64,000 nt of DNA from Roseicella sp. DB1501 (lineage in GTDB: Bacteria > Pseudomonadota > Alphaproteobacteria > Acetobacterales > Acetobacteraceae), in assembly GCF_013112485.1 (NCBI RefSeq), contig NZ_JABFHG010000005.1, positions 248,001 through 312,000 on the forward strand. Reading direction: 5' to 3'. This document shows positions 16,771-25,829 of the stretch, piece after piece. The first letter of the stretch is position 1. Each line of letters begins with the position of its first letter. The translations under genes were made by a program, and so were the position numbers. The notes beneath the pieces are model-generated. The model was not told the origin of the DNA. It saw only the letters and a program-made list of their open reading frames with translations, and ran no database searches.

Positions 16771-17847
16771 ATGCGTCCTGTCCTGTTGCTCATGCCCATC
16801 GCCCTCCTCGGCTGCAAGGCCGAGAGCGCCACGCAACCCGCCGCCGAGCAGCCGCGGCCGGTGCAGGTGGCCGAGGTGCATCTCGCCCCGGCCGCCGAGG
16901 CCCGCGCCCTCACCGGCGTGGTCCGGGCCCGGCACGAGGCCGACATCGCCTTTCGCGCCGGCGGCCGGATCACCGCGCGCCTCGTCGAGGTCGGGCAGAA
17001 GGTGGCGGCCGGCCAGCCCATGGCGCGCATCGAGGAGGCGGACCTGTCCCTCGCCGCCCGGGCGGCCGAGGCCGAGCTCTCGGCCGCCGAGGCCCAGTCG
17101 CGGCAGGCCGCGGCGGAGGCGGCGCGGTCGCGCGCGCTGCGCGCCGCCGGCCATGTCTCCATCGCCTATGACGACCAGCGCGTGGCCGCCGCCCGCAGCG
17201 CCGCCGAGCGCGCCGCCGCCGCCCGCGCCGCGCTCGACCTGGCCCGCCGCCGGCTCGACTACGCCCTGCTGCGGGCCCCGGGCAATGGCGTCGTCACCGC
17301 CCTGCTGGCCGAGGCCGGGCAGGTGGTGGCCGAGGGGCAGCCGGTCTTCCGCCTGGCCAATCCCGAGGAGCGCGAGCTGGTGGTGCAGGTGCCGGAAGCC
17401 GCCGTCACCGGCCTCGCCGAGGCCCGGGTCGCGGCGCAGTTCTGGGCGCGCCCCGGCCTCTCCCTGCCGGCCCGCCTGCGCGAGCTGGCGCCGCAGGCGG
17501 AAAGCCTGCTCCGCACCTACACCGCCCGCTTCTCGCTGCCCGAGGCGCCGGACTGGATCACGCTCGGCATGACCGGCACGGTGCTCACCGAGGCGCCGGG
17601 CGAGACGCTCGCCACCCTGCCCCTCTCCGCCCTGCACGACCGCGGCGCCGGGCCGATGGTCTGGCGCGTGGCCGGGGGCCGCGTCGCCGCGGTCCCGGTC
17701 GAGGTAGTCTCGCTCGGCGAGGTGGCGGCCGTGCTGCGCGGCCCGCTCGCCGAGGGCGACCAGGTGGTGGCGCTCGGCCCGCAACTGCTCGAGCCGGCGA
17801 GCCGGGTCCGCATCGCCGGCCTGCGCCCGGCGGCGACGCTGCGCTAG
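16771..17847 (+). CDS. RND efflux periplasmic adaptor (membrane fusion lipoprotein)
   Basis: 358 residues from the ATG at 16771. The N terminus MRPVLLLMPIALLGC is a lipoprotein signal with lipobox LLGC, so Cys15 would be lipidated and the protein anchored to the inner membrane. FRAGGRITARLVEVGQKVAAGQ is the first lipoyl half-motif, an Ala/Arg-rich coiled coil follows, and DYALLRAPGNGVVTALLAEA is the second half. It would couple the RND permease that follows 11 bases later to an outer-membrane channel not seen here. Upstream in-frame ATGs exist but would spoil the lipoprotein signal. Confidence 0.85.
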   Translation: MRPVLLLMPIALLGCKAESATQPAAEQPRPVQVAEVHLAPAAEARALTGVVRARHEADIAFRAGGRITARLVEVGQKVAAGQPMARIEEADLSLAARAAEAELSAAEAQSRQAAAEAARSRALRAAGHVSIAYDDQRVAAARSAAERAAAARAALDLARRRLDYALLRAPGNGVVTALLAEAGQVVAEGQPVFRLANPEERELVVQVPEAAVTGLAEARVAAQFWARPGLSLPARLRELAPQAESLLRTYTARFSLPEAPDWITLGMTGTVLTEAPGETLATLPLSALHDRGAGPMVWRVAGGRVAAVPVEVVSLGEVAAVLRGPLAEGDQVVALGPQLLEPASRVRIAGLRPAATLR

Positions 17848-17858
17848 GGCGGCCCGGA

Positions 17859-20800
17859 ATGCGGTTCAACCTGTCGGAATGGGGCGTGCGCAACACCACG
17901 CTCACCCTCTTCCTTCTCCTGCTGCTCGCCCTGGCCGGCACCGCCGCCTATCTGCGCCTCGGCCGCGCCGAGGATCCCGGCTTCACGATCAAGCTGATGG
18001 TGGTCTCGGCGCAGTGGCCAGGCGCGACGGCCGAGGAGATGCAGGACCAGGTCGCCGACCGCATCGAGAGCAAGCTGCAGGACCTGCCCTGGCTCGACCA
18101 CCTGCAGACCTTCACCCGCCCGGGCTCGGCCATCACCACCGTCGTGCTGCAGGACGCCACGCCGCCGGGCGAGGTGCCGGGCCTCTGGTACCAGGTGCGC
18201 AAGAAGGTCGCCGACATCCGCCCGGGCCTGCCCGCCGGGCTGCAGGGCCCGGTCTTTGACGACGAGTATTCCGATGTCTATGCCGTCCTCGTCGCGCTGA
18301 CCGGCGCCGACAATGCCGAGCTCACGCGCCAGGCCGAGGCGATCCGGTTGCGGCTGCTGCCGCTGCCCGGCGCCGGCAAGGTGGCGATCTTCGGCGAGGA
18401 GGCGCAGCGCGTCTTCGTCGATGTCTCGCATCGCCGCCTCGCCACCCTGGCCATCCCCCCCGCGGCGATCGTCGAGGCGCTGGCGCGGCACAACGCCGTC
18501 CTGCCCGCCGGCGTGGCCGAGACGTCCTCCTCGCGCATCCATCTCCGCGGCGCCGCGGCTCTCGACGGGCTCGCCGCGATCCGCGCCGTGCCGGTGGCGA
18601 GCGGCGAGCGGACGCTGCGCCTCGGCGACATCGCCAGCGTCAGCCGCGGCCTGGCCGATCCGCCGAGCGCGCAGATCCGCCACCAGGGCCGGCCCGCCGT
18701 GCTGATCGGCATCGCCAAGCGCCCCGGCGCCGACGTGCTCGCCCTCGGCCGCGAGGTGGAGGAGGTGCTCGGCCGCCTGCGCGCCGAGCTGCCGCTGGGC
18801 CTGGCGCTCGAGGTGATCGCCGACCAGCCCCGGGTGGTGGCCGAGAGCGTCGGCGAGTTCCTGTTGAAATTCGCCGCCGCCCTCGCCGTGGTGATGGTGG
18901 TCTCCTTCCTCTCCCTCGGCCTGCGCGCCGGCATCGTCGTCGCCCTCGCCGTGCCGCTGACGCTCGCCATCGTCTTCCTGGTGATGCTGGCCTGGGGGAT
19001 GGAGCTGGAGCGGATCAGCCTCGGCGCGCTGATCCTCTCCCTCGGCCTACTCGTCGACGACGCCATCATCAGCATCGAGGCGATGGTGGTGAAGCTCGAG
19101 GAGGGCTGGGACCGGCTGCGGGCGGCGAGCTTCGCCTGGAGCTCCACCGCCTTTCCCATGCTCTCCGGCACGCTGGTCACCGTCGCCGGCTTCCTGCCGG
19201 TCGGCTTCGCCGCCTCGACCGCGGGCGAGTATGCCGGCGGCATCTTCTGGGTGGTGGGCACGGCGCTCGCCGCCTCCTGGCTTGTCGCCGTGCTCTTCGT
19301 CCCCACGCTCGGCCTGCTCCTGCTGCCGGCAGCGCGGGCCAAGGGGGTGGGCAAGGCGGCCGCCGGGGGGGCACACGGCGCGGGCTATCACGGCCGCGCC
19401 TACCGCCTGCTGCGCCGGCTGGTCGGCTGGTGCGTGGACCATCGCCTGCCGGTCCTCGGCATCGCCGTGCTCGTCCTCGGCGCCGGCATCGCCGGGCTGG
19501 CGGCGACGCGGCAGCAATTCTTCCCCAGCTCGGCGCGGCTCGAGCTGCTGGTCGACATTACGCTGCGCCAGGGCGCCGGCCTGCCGGCGACGCGCGCCGC
19601 CGCCGAGCGGATCGAGGCGGCGCTGCGGGGCGACCCGGATGCGCGGAGCGTCACCACCTATCTCGGCTCTGGCGCGCCGCGCTTCTTCCTCGCCCTCAAC
19701 CCGGACCTGCCGAACGAGGCCATCGCCAAGCTGGTCATCCTCACCCCCGACCTGGCGGCGCGCGAGCGGCTTCTGGCCCGACTGCGCCGGCTGGCCGAGG
19801 ACGGCACGGTGCCGGAGGCGCGGCTGCGCGTCTCGCGGCTGGAATTCGGCCCGCCGGTCGGCTTCCCCGTGCAGTTCCGCGTGCAGGGCCCGGATGTCAA
19901 CGGGCTGCGCCGGGTCGCCGGCGAGGTCGCCGCGGCGCTGCGGGCGACGCCTGGCACGCGCGACGTGCAGCTCGCCTGGGGCGAGCGGGCGCCGGGCCTG
20001 CGCATCGCGCTCGAGCAGGAGCGGCTGGCGCAGCTCGGCCTCTCCCCGGCGACGGTCGCCCAGGCGCTGCAGGGGCTGCTCTCGGGCACCGTCGCGACGC
20101 AGCTGCGCGAGGGGCACCGGCTGGTCGATGTGGTGGTGCGCGCCCCGGCGGCGGAGCGCCTCTCGCTCGCCGCCCTCGCCGACCTCACCATCCCGACGCC
20201 GGCCGGCGCGGTGCCGCTCGCCCAGCTCGCCCGGCTGGAGCCGGTAATGGAGGAGCCGATCCTCTGGCGCCGCAACCGCGAGCTCTTCCTCACCGTCCGC
20301 GCCGATGTGGCGGAGGGGCTGCAGGGGCCCGACGTCACGGCGGCGGCGATGCCGCGGATCGAGGCGCTGCGGGCCCGGCTGCCGGCCGGGATGCGGATCG
20401 TCACCGGCGGCGCGACGGAGGAGAGCGCCAAGGCCAATGCCGCGCTCTACGCCCTGTTCCCGGTGATGATCGGCGCCATGCTGCTGCTGCTGATGTGGCA
20501 GCTCCGGCATGTCGGCCGCACCCTGCTGGTGCTGGCGACGGCGCCGCTCGGCCTGCCGGGCGCCGCCGCCGCCCTGCTGCTGACCGACAGCCCCTTCGGC
20601 TTCGTCGCCCTGCTCGGCGTCATCGCGCTGGCCGGGATGATCATGCGCAACAGCATCATCCTGGTCGATCAGGTGCGGCAGGACCTCGCCGCCGGCAGCG
20701 AGCTGCGGCGCGCCATCATCGAGAGCACGGTTCGCCGCGCCCGGCCGGTGCTGCTGACGGCGCTCGCCGCGGTGCTCGCCTTCGTGCCGCTGGCGCATTC

Positions 20801-20951
20801 GGTCTTCTGGGGGCCGATGGCGATCGCCATGATCGGCGGGCTGACGCTCGGCACCGTGGCGACGCTGCTGGTGGTGCCGGCCCTTTACGGGCTGGCGCTG
20901 CGGATGCGGCGGCAGGTCCTGCCGGCCGGCCTGACCCTGGCGGCGGAATGA
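17859..20951 (+). CDS. RND family efflux permease (AcrB-like)
   Basis: 1030 residues, normal for a trimeric HAE1-type proton/drug antiporter with 12 helices and two large periplasmic loops. Helix 1 (NTTLTLFLLLLLALAGTAAY) is followed by LRLGRAEDPGFTIKLMVV. LGLLVDDAIISIEAM in helix 4 keeps the two adjacent Asp residues of the proton relay. In helix 10 the position that is Lys940 in AcrB reads Arg (GMIMRNSIILVDQ). Substrate is unknown: drugs, bile-like compounds or metabolites are all possible. It forms a two-gene operon with the adaptor; no TolC-type gene or TetR regulator is adjacent. Confidence 0.87.
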   Translation: MRFNLSEWGVRNTTLTLFLLLLLALAGTAAYLRLGRAEDPGFTIKLMVVSAQWPGATAEEMQDQVADRIESKLQDLPWLDHLQTFTRPGSAITTVVLQDATPPGEVPGLWYQVRKKVADIRPGLPAGLQGPVFDDEYSDVYAVLVALTGADNAELTRQAEAIRLRLLPLPGAGKVAIFGEEAQRVFVDVSHRRLATLAIPPAAIVEALARHNAVLPAGVAETSSSRIHLRGAAALDGLAAIRAVPVASGERTLRLGDIASVSRGLADPPSAQIRHQGRPAVLIGIAKRPGADVLALGREVEEVLGRLRAELPLGLALEVIADQPRVVAESVGEFLLKFAAALAVVMVVSFLSLGLRAGIVVALAVPLTLAIVFLVMLAWGMELERISLGALILSLGLLVDDAIISIEAMVVKLEEGWDRLRAASFAWSSTAFPMLSGTLVTVAGFLPVGFAASTAGEYAGGIFWVVGTALAASWLVAVLFVPTLGLLLLPAARAKGVGKAAAGGAHGAGYHGRAYRLLRRLVGWCVDHRLPVLGIAVLVLGAGIAGLAATRQQFFPSSARLELLVDITLRQGAGLPATRAAAERIEAALRGDPDARSVTTYLGSGAPRFFLALNPDLPNEAIAKLVILTPDLAARERLLARLRRLAEDGTVPEARLRVSRLEFGPPVGFPVQFRVQGPDVNGLRRVAGEVAAALRATPGTRDVQLAWGERAPGLRIALEQERLAQLGLSPATVAQALQGLLSGTVATQLREGHRLVDVVVRAPAAERLSLAALADLTIPTPAGAVPLAQLARLEPVMEEPILWRRNRELFLTVRADVAEGLQGPDVTAAAMPRIEALRARLPAGMRIVTGGATEESAKANAALYALFPVMIGAMLLLLMWQLRHVGRTLLVLATAPLGLPGAAAALLLTDSPFGFVALLGVIALAGMIMRNSIILVDQVRQDLAAGSELRRAIIESTVRRARPVLLTALAAVLAFVPLAHSVFWGPMAIAMIGGLTLGTVATLLVVPALYGLALRMRRQVLPAGLTLAAE

Positions 20952-20956
20952 GAACG

Positions 20957-21049
20957 CCCCACAAAACCGCTTCGCGGCATTGTGGGGGCTCCATGGAGGC
21001 CCCTCCCGCCCAGACCCGTCACAGCCTGCCGCGCCGAAGCCGCAGCAGG
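20957..21049 (-). repeat. two-hairpin intergenic repeat, copy 2
   Basis: On the minus strand: a 25-nt hairpin (21049-21025, CCTGC...GCAGG with GGCTTCGG centre), a 37-nt linker beginning CTGTGACGGG, and a 31-nt hairpin (20987-20957, CCCCACAA/TTGTGGGG with inner CCGC/GCGG). Same spacing as copies 1 and 3. It lies between convergent RND permease and flavin amine oxidase genes. Confidence 0.85.
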
Positions 21050-21096
21050 GCAGTGGGGAGCGACGGTTCTGACAGGCGCTTGAAGGCGGCGCCGCT

Positions 21097-22626
21097 CTAC
21101 CGCGCCAGCCCTTCCAGCGCCTGCCAGGCCGAGAGCACCGCCCCCTCCTGCCAGCCCGGTAGCCAGGAGAGGTACTCGCCGGCGAAGTGGTAGGGCCCCT
21201 CCGGCGCTCGCAGCAGCGGATAGTCCCGGGCGCGCTGCGCCGCGCTCCATTCCGCCCAGGCGCCGCCGGCCAGCGGCATGCGCGCCCAGGCGACCGAGAC
21301 CGGCGCACCGACCTCGCGCGCATAGCCGGGATGCAGCGCCTCGCCATCCGCCGCCATCGCCGCCCCGCGCGCCGCCGGATCCAGGGCGGCGAAGCGCCGC
21401 GCCACGTCGTCGTCCCAGATATAGGCGCCGAGCAGCACGCCGCCGGCGGCGTGGAAGCCCTGGCTCGGATACCAGATCTGAGTGGCGTCGCGCGCCGTCC
21501 AGGAGATGCCGCCATAGATCGCGGCATCCTCCTCCCAGAAGCGGCGGCGGGCGAGGAAGGCCAGCTTCGCCGCCTCGGAATAGCGCAGCCCGGCCAGCGC
21601 CGCCTTCCGCCCCTCCGACAGGTCGGTGTCGAGCCGCGCCAGCAGCGGCGCCGGCAGGGTGAGCAGCATGGCCGGCGCCACCTCCTCGTGCCGCCTGCCA
21701 TCCTCCTCCCGCCAGGCGAGGCGGGCGCCGCCCTCCACCCGGCGCAGCGAGAGCAGCTCGGCCCCCGTCACCACCGCATCGCCGAGCGCCTGGCCGAGCG
21801 CCAGGGCGATGCGGTCCATGCCGCCCACCGGCTGCAGCATGGTCGCCTGGTAGTCGATGCCCTCGGCGAAGCCCGCGGCCAGCCACAGCTCGGGCCGCAG
21901 CAGCAGGCGCGGATCGAGCGGTTCCAGCGGGCGCGGCGGGTCGGGGCCGGCGCCGGGCGGCAGCGCCCAGCCGGAGCGCGGGCTGCCGCGATAGCGCAGG
22001 TCGGCATCCAGCGCGCCCCAGAAGCGCAGCGCCCGCCGCAGCCCCTCCAGCTCGGCCGCCGAGAGCGGCCCGGCCAGGGCCTCGGCGCCGAGACCCTTCA
22101 CCGCCAGCTCCGCCACCAGCCCGCGCAGATCGGCCTGCACCCGGCGCAGCGGCAGCGGCCCGCCCGCCCCCTCCACCGGCGCGGCGCGGTTCTCGTTCAC
22201 CAGCACCTCGAGCAGCACGCCGAGCGCCCGGCAATAGCCGAGGATGCCGCGGTGATGGTGCGGGATGCGGGCGGCGCCGGCATTGAAGTAAAGATGCGGC
22301 GCCGGGTCCCAGGCGACGCGCTGCGCCGGCCCGCCGGCTTCCAGGACCGCGTCGCCGGCGCGGAGCGTCAGGCAGCGGCCGCCGAGGCGCGGCGCCGCCT
22401 CCAGCAGCCGCACCGACCAGCCGGCGCGGCGCATCTCGAAGGCGGCGACCAGCCCGGCGATGCCGCCGCCGACCACCACCACCCGCCGCCCGTCGCGCGG
22501 CAGCGCCGGCGGCGCGGCGCGGGCCGGGGTCGCGGGCAGGCCGCCGAGCGCGGCGAGGGTGGCGATGACGGCGCGCGCCCCGCCCGCACCGGCGACGCCC
22601 TCGAGCAGGGCGCGCCGGCTGATCAT
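21097..22626 (-). CDS. FAD-dependent amine oxidase family protein, probably exported by Tat
   Basis: 509 residues. MISRRALLEGVAG begins a twin-arginine-like signal that ends around LPATPARAAP, suggesting export already folded with FAD. RRVVVVGGGIAGLVAAFEM is the dinucleotide-binding GxGxxG loop, RLGGRCLTL is the conserved second flavin motif, and YHFAGEYLSWLPGWQEGAV near the C terminus is the FAD-contacting end typical of monoamine and L-amino-acid oxidases. The substrate is probably an amine or amino acid; this cannot be narrowed. Its ATG overlaps the stop of the upstream dehydrogenase (ATGA), so they are co-translated. Confidence 0.8.
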   Translation of the reverse strand: MISRRALLEGVAGAGGARAVIATLAALGGLPATPARAAPPALPRDGRRVVVVGGGIAGLVAAFEMRRAGWSVRLLEAAPRLGGRCLTLRAGDAVLEAGGPAQRVAWDPAPHLYFNAGAARIPHHHRGILGYCRALGVLLEVLVNENRAAPVEGAGGPLPLRRVQADLRGLVAELAVKGLGAEALAGPLSAAELEGLRRALRFWGALDADLRYRGSPRSGWALPPGAGPDPPRPLEPLDPRLLLRPELWLAAGFAEGIDYQATMLQPVGGMDRIALALGQALGDAVVTGAELLSLRRVEGGARLAWREEDGRRHEEVAPAMLLTLPAPLLARLDTDLSEGRKAALAGLRYSEAAKLAFLARRRFWEEDAAIYGGISWTARDATQIWYPSQGFHAAGGVLLGAYIWDDDVARRFAALDPAARGAAMAADGEALHPGYAREVGAPVSVAWARMPLAGGAWAEWSAAQRARDYPLLRAPEGPYHFAGEYLSWLPGWQEGAVLSAWQALEGLAR

Positions 22627-23723
22627 CCGCCGCTGCGGCTGCCTATGTGATCGGCGACCGCCCGCGCCACCGCCGCGGTGCCGTCGCCGCCGCCGATATC
22701 GGCGGTGCGCAGCCCGGCGCCGAAGGCGGCATCCACCGCGCCTTCCAGCTCCGTCGCGGCATCGGCATAGCCCTGCCCGGCGCCGCGCGCCGCCAGCCAG
22801 TCCAGCATCATCGCCGCCGAGAGCAGCGTCGCGGTGGGGTTGGCGATGCCCTTGCCGGCGATGTCGGGCGCGGTGCCATGCGCCGGCTGGAACACCGCAT
22901 ACGTGTCGCCGATATCGGCCGAGGGCGAGAAGCCCATGCCGCCGACCAGACCGGCGCCGAGATCGGAGAGGATGTCGCCGAACATGTTCTCGGTCGGCAG
23001 CACGTCGAAGGCCCAGGGGCGCCGGACGAGGTCGAGCGCCATGGCATCCACGTAGTGGTGGCCGCTGCCGATGCCGGGGAATTCCTTGGCCACGCCGTCG
23101 AAGACGCCACGCATGAAGGCGAAGGCGCGGAACACGTTCGCCTTGTCCACCAGCGTCACCTGGCCCTTCCGGCCGCGCTGCGCCGCGCGCCGTTCGGCGA
23201 GGCGGAAGGAGAAGCGCGCCAGCTTCTCGGTGGTCGCGCGGGTGATGCGCAGCGTCTCCTCGGCGAGCTCCTCCGTCACCAGCCCCTTGCCGCGCGAGTG
23301 AAACAGGCCCTCCGTGCTCTCCCGGATGAGCACGAGGTCGATGTCCCGTGCCCGTGGATCGGCGAGCGCCACCGGCACGCCGGGAATGGCGCGCACCGGC
23401 CGGACGCCGGCATAGAGGCCGAGGCGGAATCGGAGATCGAGTTGCGGCGCGATCTCGGTGCCGTCGGCATAGCGGATGCCGGGCCAGCCCATGGCGCCGA
23501 GCAGGATGGCATCGGCGGCCTCGGCGGCGCGGAAGCTGCTCTCCGGGAAGGCCTCGCCGGTCTCCCGGTAGTGGAAGGCGCCGGCGGGCAGCATCTCGGT
23601 GGCGATGCCGATGCCGTGCCGCCGCGCCAGCGGCTCCAGCACCGAGAGCGTCGCCTCCGTCACCTCGGTGCCGATGCCGTCGCCCGGCAGCACCGCCACC
23701 CGCACCGAATTCGCCCGCGCCAT
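22623..23723 (-). CDS. isocitrate/isopropylmalate-type dehydrogenase (possibly tartrate dehydrogenase)
   Basis: 366 residues of the beta-decarboxylating dehydrogenase family: VAVLPGDGIGTEVTEA at the N terminus, LLGAMGWPGIRY, LVLIRESTEGLFHSRGKG (the substrate-loop region that tells subfamilies apart), DALALDLV-like metal-site residues in HHYVDAMALDLVRRP, and FQPAHGTAPDIAGKGIANPT for NAD binding. The RESTEG form is neither a standard LeuB (RELTGG) nor a standard ICDH (RENTEG) motif, so a related 2-hydroxy diacid such as tartrate or a homologue is a fair guess. It is divergent from two TTT receptor genes (64-base gap), which supports organic-acid catabolism. Confidence 0.8.
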   Translation of the reverse strand: MARANSVRVAVLPGDGIGTEVTEATLSVLEPLARRHGIGIATEMLPAGAFHYRETGEAFPESSFRAAEAADAILLGAMGWPGIRYADGTEIAPQLDLRFRLGLYAGVRPVRAIPGVPVALADPRARDIDLVLIRESTEGLFHSRGKGLVTEELAEETLRITRATTEKLARFSFRLAERRAAQRGRKGQVTLVDKANVFRAFAFMRGVFDGVAKEFPGIGSGHHYVDAMALDLVRRPWAFDVLPTENMFGDILSDLGAGLVGGMGFSPSADIGDTYAVFQPAHGTAPDIAGKGIANPTATLLSAAMMLDWLAARGAGQGYADAATELEGAVDAAFGAGLRTADIGGGDGTAAVARAVADHIGSRSGG

Positions 23724-23787
23724 GGCCCGCTTCCCCCTTGCCTCGCCTCCCCCCTATCCTGCGGCAAAGGCTCCGGGAGGGACAGGG

Positions 23788-24807
23788 ATGGCATGGACCA
23801 GACGCGGCGCGCTGCTCGCCGCGGCGACGTTGCCGACATGGGCGGCAGCAGGACGGACGGCCTCGGCGCAGACCGCGCCGGGCGCCCCGGCGGACCGGTC
23901 GGCGGATTGGCCGGAGAAGCCGGTGCGCATCATCGTCCCCTTCCCGCCCGGGCAGGCGGCCGACATCTTCACCCGGCTCTATGCCGATGAGCTCTCCCGC
24001 CGCTGGCCGCAGCGGGTGGTGGTGGAGAATCGCGGCGGCGGCGCCGGCGCCCCGGCACTGGAGGCTGGCGCCCGGGCTGCGCCGGATGGCTACACGCTGA
24101 CCGCTGGCACCTCCGGCACGCTCGGGGTCAACCCCTCGGTGTTGCCGCGCCTGCCCTACGACGCCGAGCGGGACTTCGCCTTCATCGGCAATGTCGTGGT
24201 GCTGCCGCTGCTGATCGTGGCGCATCCCGCCTTCGCCGAGCGCACGGCGCCGGCGCTGGTCGCGGCGGCCAAGGCGCGGCCGGGGGCCATCGACCTCGCC
24301 ACCGCCGGGCCGGCCACCAGCCAGCACATGTCGGCCGAGCTCTTCGCGCACCGCACCGGCACCCGCTTCAACATGGTGCATTACCGCGGCAGCGGCCCGG
24401 CCATGGCCGACCTGCTCGCCGGCAACGTGCCGCTGATGTTCGACAGCGTCGCCTCGGCCCTGCCGCACATCCAATCCGGCAAGGTCGTCCCGATCGCGGT
24501 GACGACGCCCGAGCGGGCGCCGCAGCTCCCGGCGGTGCCGACCATCGCCGAGACGGTCGCGCCCGGCTACGGCGCCTATGGCTGGACCGGGCTCTGCGGG
24601 CCGGCGGGGATGCCGGAGCCGATCCTCCGCCGGGTGAATGCCGATCTCAACGCCGTGCTGCGCGAGCCGGCGATGCAGGCGCGCTTCATCGAGCTCGGCG
24701 GCACCACGGCGCCCGGCACGCCGGAGGCCTTCGGCGATTTCGTCCGCCGCGAGATCGCGCAGTGGCGCGAGGTGGCGAAGATCGCCAATGTCCGGCTGGA
24801 GGGCTGA
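23788..24807 (+). CDS. Bug family tripartite tricarboxylate transporter substrate-binding protein
   Basis: 339 residues. MAWTRRGALLAAATLPTWAA starts a Tat-like or Sec signal ending near TASAQ. The receptor fingerprints are IIVPFPPGQAADIFTRLY (GQAAD in place of the usual GGSTD, so the ligand-loop differs), VVVENRGGGAGAPALEA and AAPDGYTLTAGTSGT. It binds an organic acid in the periplasm. GGGAGGGACAGGG precedes the ATG at 23788. It is followed almost directly by a second receptor gene and is divergent from the diacid dehydrogenase. No TctA or TctB gene is present. Confidence 0.86.
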   Translation: MAWTRRGALLAAATLPTWAAAGRTASAQTAPGAPADRSADWPEKPVRIIVPFPPGQAADIFTRLYADELSRRWPQRVVVENRGGGAGAPALEAGARAAPDGYTLTAGTSGTLGVNPSVLPRLPYDAERDFAFIGNVVVLPLLIVAHPAFAERTAPALVAAAKARPGAIDLATAGPATSQHMSAELFAHRTGTRFNMVHYRGSGPAMADLLAGNVPLMFDSVASALPHIQSGKVVPIAVTTPERAPQLPAVPTIAETVAPGYGAYGWTGLCGPAGMPEPILRRVNADLNAVLREPAMQARFIELGGTTAPGTPEAFGDFVRREIAQWREVAKIANVRLEG

Positions 24808-24811
24808 CCCG

Positions 24812-25774
24812 GTGCGCCGCCGCGGGCTGCTCGCCGCCGCGCTGCTGCCGGCCGCAGCCCTCCGCGGCCGCGCGGAGAGCTTTCCCGCCCGGCCGGTGCG
24901 CATCATCGTGCCCTATGGGCCGGGCGGCAGCAGCGACATCGTCGCCCGCATCCTGGCGCAGCACGCGACCGAGGCCTCCGGCCAAAGTTTCCTGGTCGAG
25001 AACCGCGGCGGCGGCGCGACGGTGCCGGGCACCCAGGCGGTGGCGACCGCGGCGCCCGACGGCTACACGATCGGCACCAACGACAATGCGCTGGTGCTGA
25101 ACCCGACGCTGCTGCAGGGAAAGCTGCCCTACGAGACCGAGCGCGATCTCGGCTTCCTCGGCCTCGCCGTCACCTCGCCGGCGCTGCTGTTGGCGCATCC
25201 GGGGGCCGCAGCCCGCAGCCTCGCCGATGTGCTGGCCGAGGCCGCCGCCCGGCCGGGCCTCGGCCTCTCGCATGGCGGCATCGGCGCGCCGACGCATCTC
25301 GCCGTGGTGCAGCTGCAGCTGGCGACGGGGCGCGAGATCACCCCGATCGGCTATCGCGGCGGCGGACCGCAGCTCGCCGCGCTGGTCGCGGGCGAGACGC
25401 CCTATGGCTTCGCCGCCCTCTCCTCCTCGCTCGGCCATGTGCAGGGCGACAGGCTGCGCGCCCTCGCCGTCACCGGCGCGGCCCGCACGCCGCTGCTGCC
25501 GGAGGTGCCGAGCATGGTGGAGGCGGGGCTGCCGGAGGTCGACGTGCTCGGCGAATGGGGCTTCATCATGCCGGCCGGTCTGCCTGCCCCGGTGGTCGAG
25601 CGGTTGCACGCGCTGCTCCTCGCCCCGGCGCGCGAGCCGGCACTGCGTGCGCGGCTGGAGAGCCAGAGCTACAGCGTGGTGGCCAGCAGCCCCGCCGACT
25701 ATGCGGCGCAGGTGCGGCGGGAGATCGTCTACTGGCGCGGCGTGGCGGAGAAGGCCGGCATCAAGGCGGAGTAA
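24812..25774 (+). CDS. Bug family tripartite tricarboxylate transporter substrate-binding protein
   Basis: 320 residues from a GTG at 24812, four bases after the preceding stop and with GGAGGGC about nine bases upstream; an in-frame ATG at 24788 inside the previous gene is an alternative. RRRGLLAAALLPAAALRGRA is the signal region. IIVPYGPGGSSDIVARIL, LVENRGGGATVPGT and AAPDGYTIGTNDNALVLNP are the family motifs. Tandem receptor genes of this kind often differ in ligand and share a membrane component encoded elsewhere. The two-hairpin repeat follows the stop. Confidence 0.86.
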   Translation: MRRRGLLAAALLPAAALRGRAESFPARPVRIIVPYGPGGSSDIVARILAQHATEASGQSFLVENRGGGATVPGTQAVATAAPDGYTIGTNDNALVLNPTLLQGKLPYETERDLGFLGLAVTSPALLLAHPGAAARSLADVLAEAAARPGLGLSHGGIGAPTHLAVVQLQLATGREITPIGYRGGGPQLAALVAGETPYGFAALSSSLGHVQGDRLRALAVTGAARTPLLPEVPSMVEAGLPEVDVLGEWGFIMPAGLPAPVVERLHALLLAPAREPALRARLESQSYSVVASSPADYAAQVRREIVYWRGVAEKAGIKAE

Positions 25775-25829
25775 GGGGCGACACGAGGCACGCCCAGAAG
25801 CGTCCTTCGCAACCATCGCCGCCCGTTGC

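Noticed and set aside
22623-23723. Calling the dehydrogenase leuB or icd
   Set aside because: The substrate loop reads RESTEG, not the LeuB RELTGG or ICDH RENTEG form, and no leuCD or TCA genes are adjacent.
19047-24906. Very long open frames on the minus strand opposite the RND permease and running through the amine oxidase and dehydrogenase genes
   Set aside because: They are Arg/Ala/Pro/Gly-rich, low-complexity translations typical of antisense or shifted frames in GC-rich genes and lack family motifs, except the in-frame amine oxidase part, which was kept with its own start.
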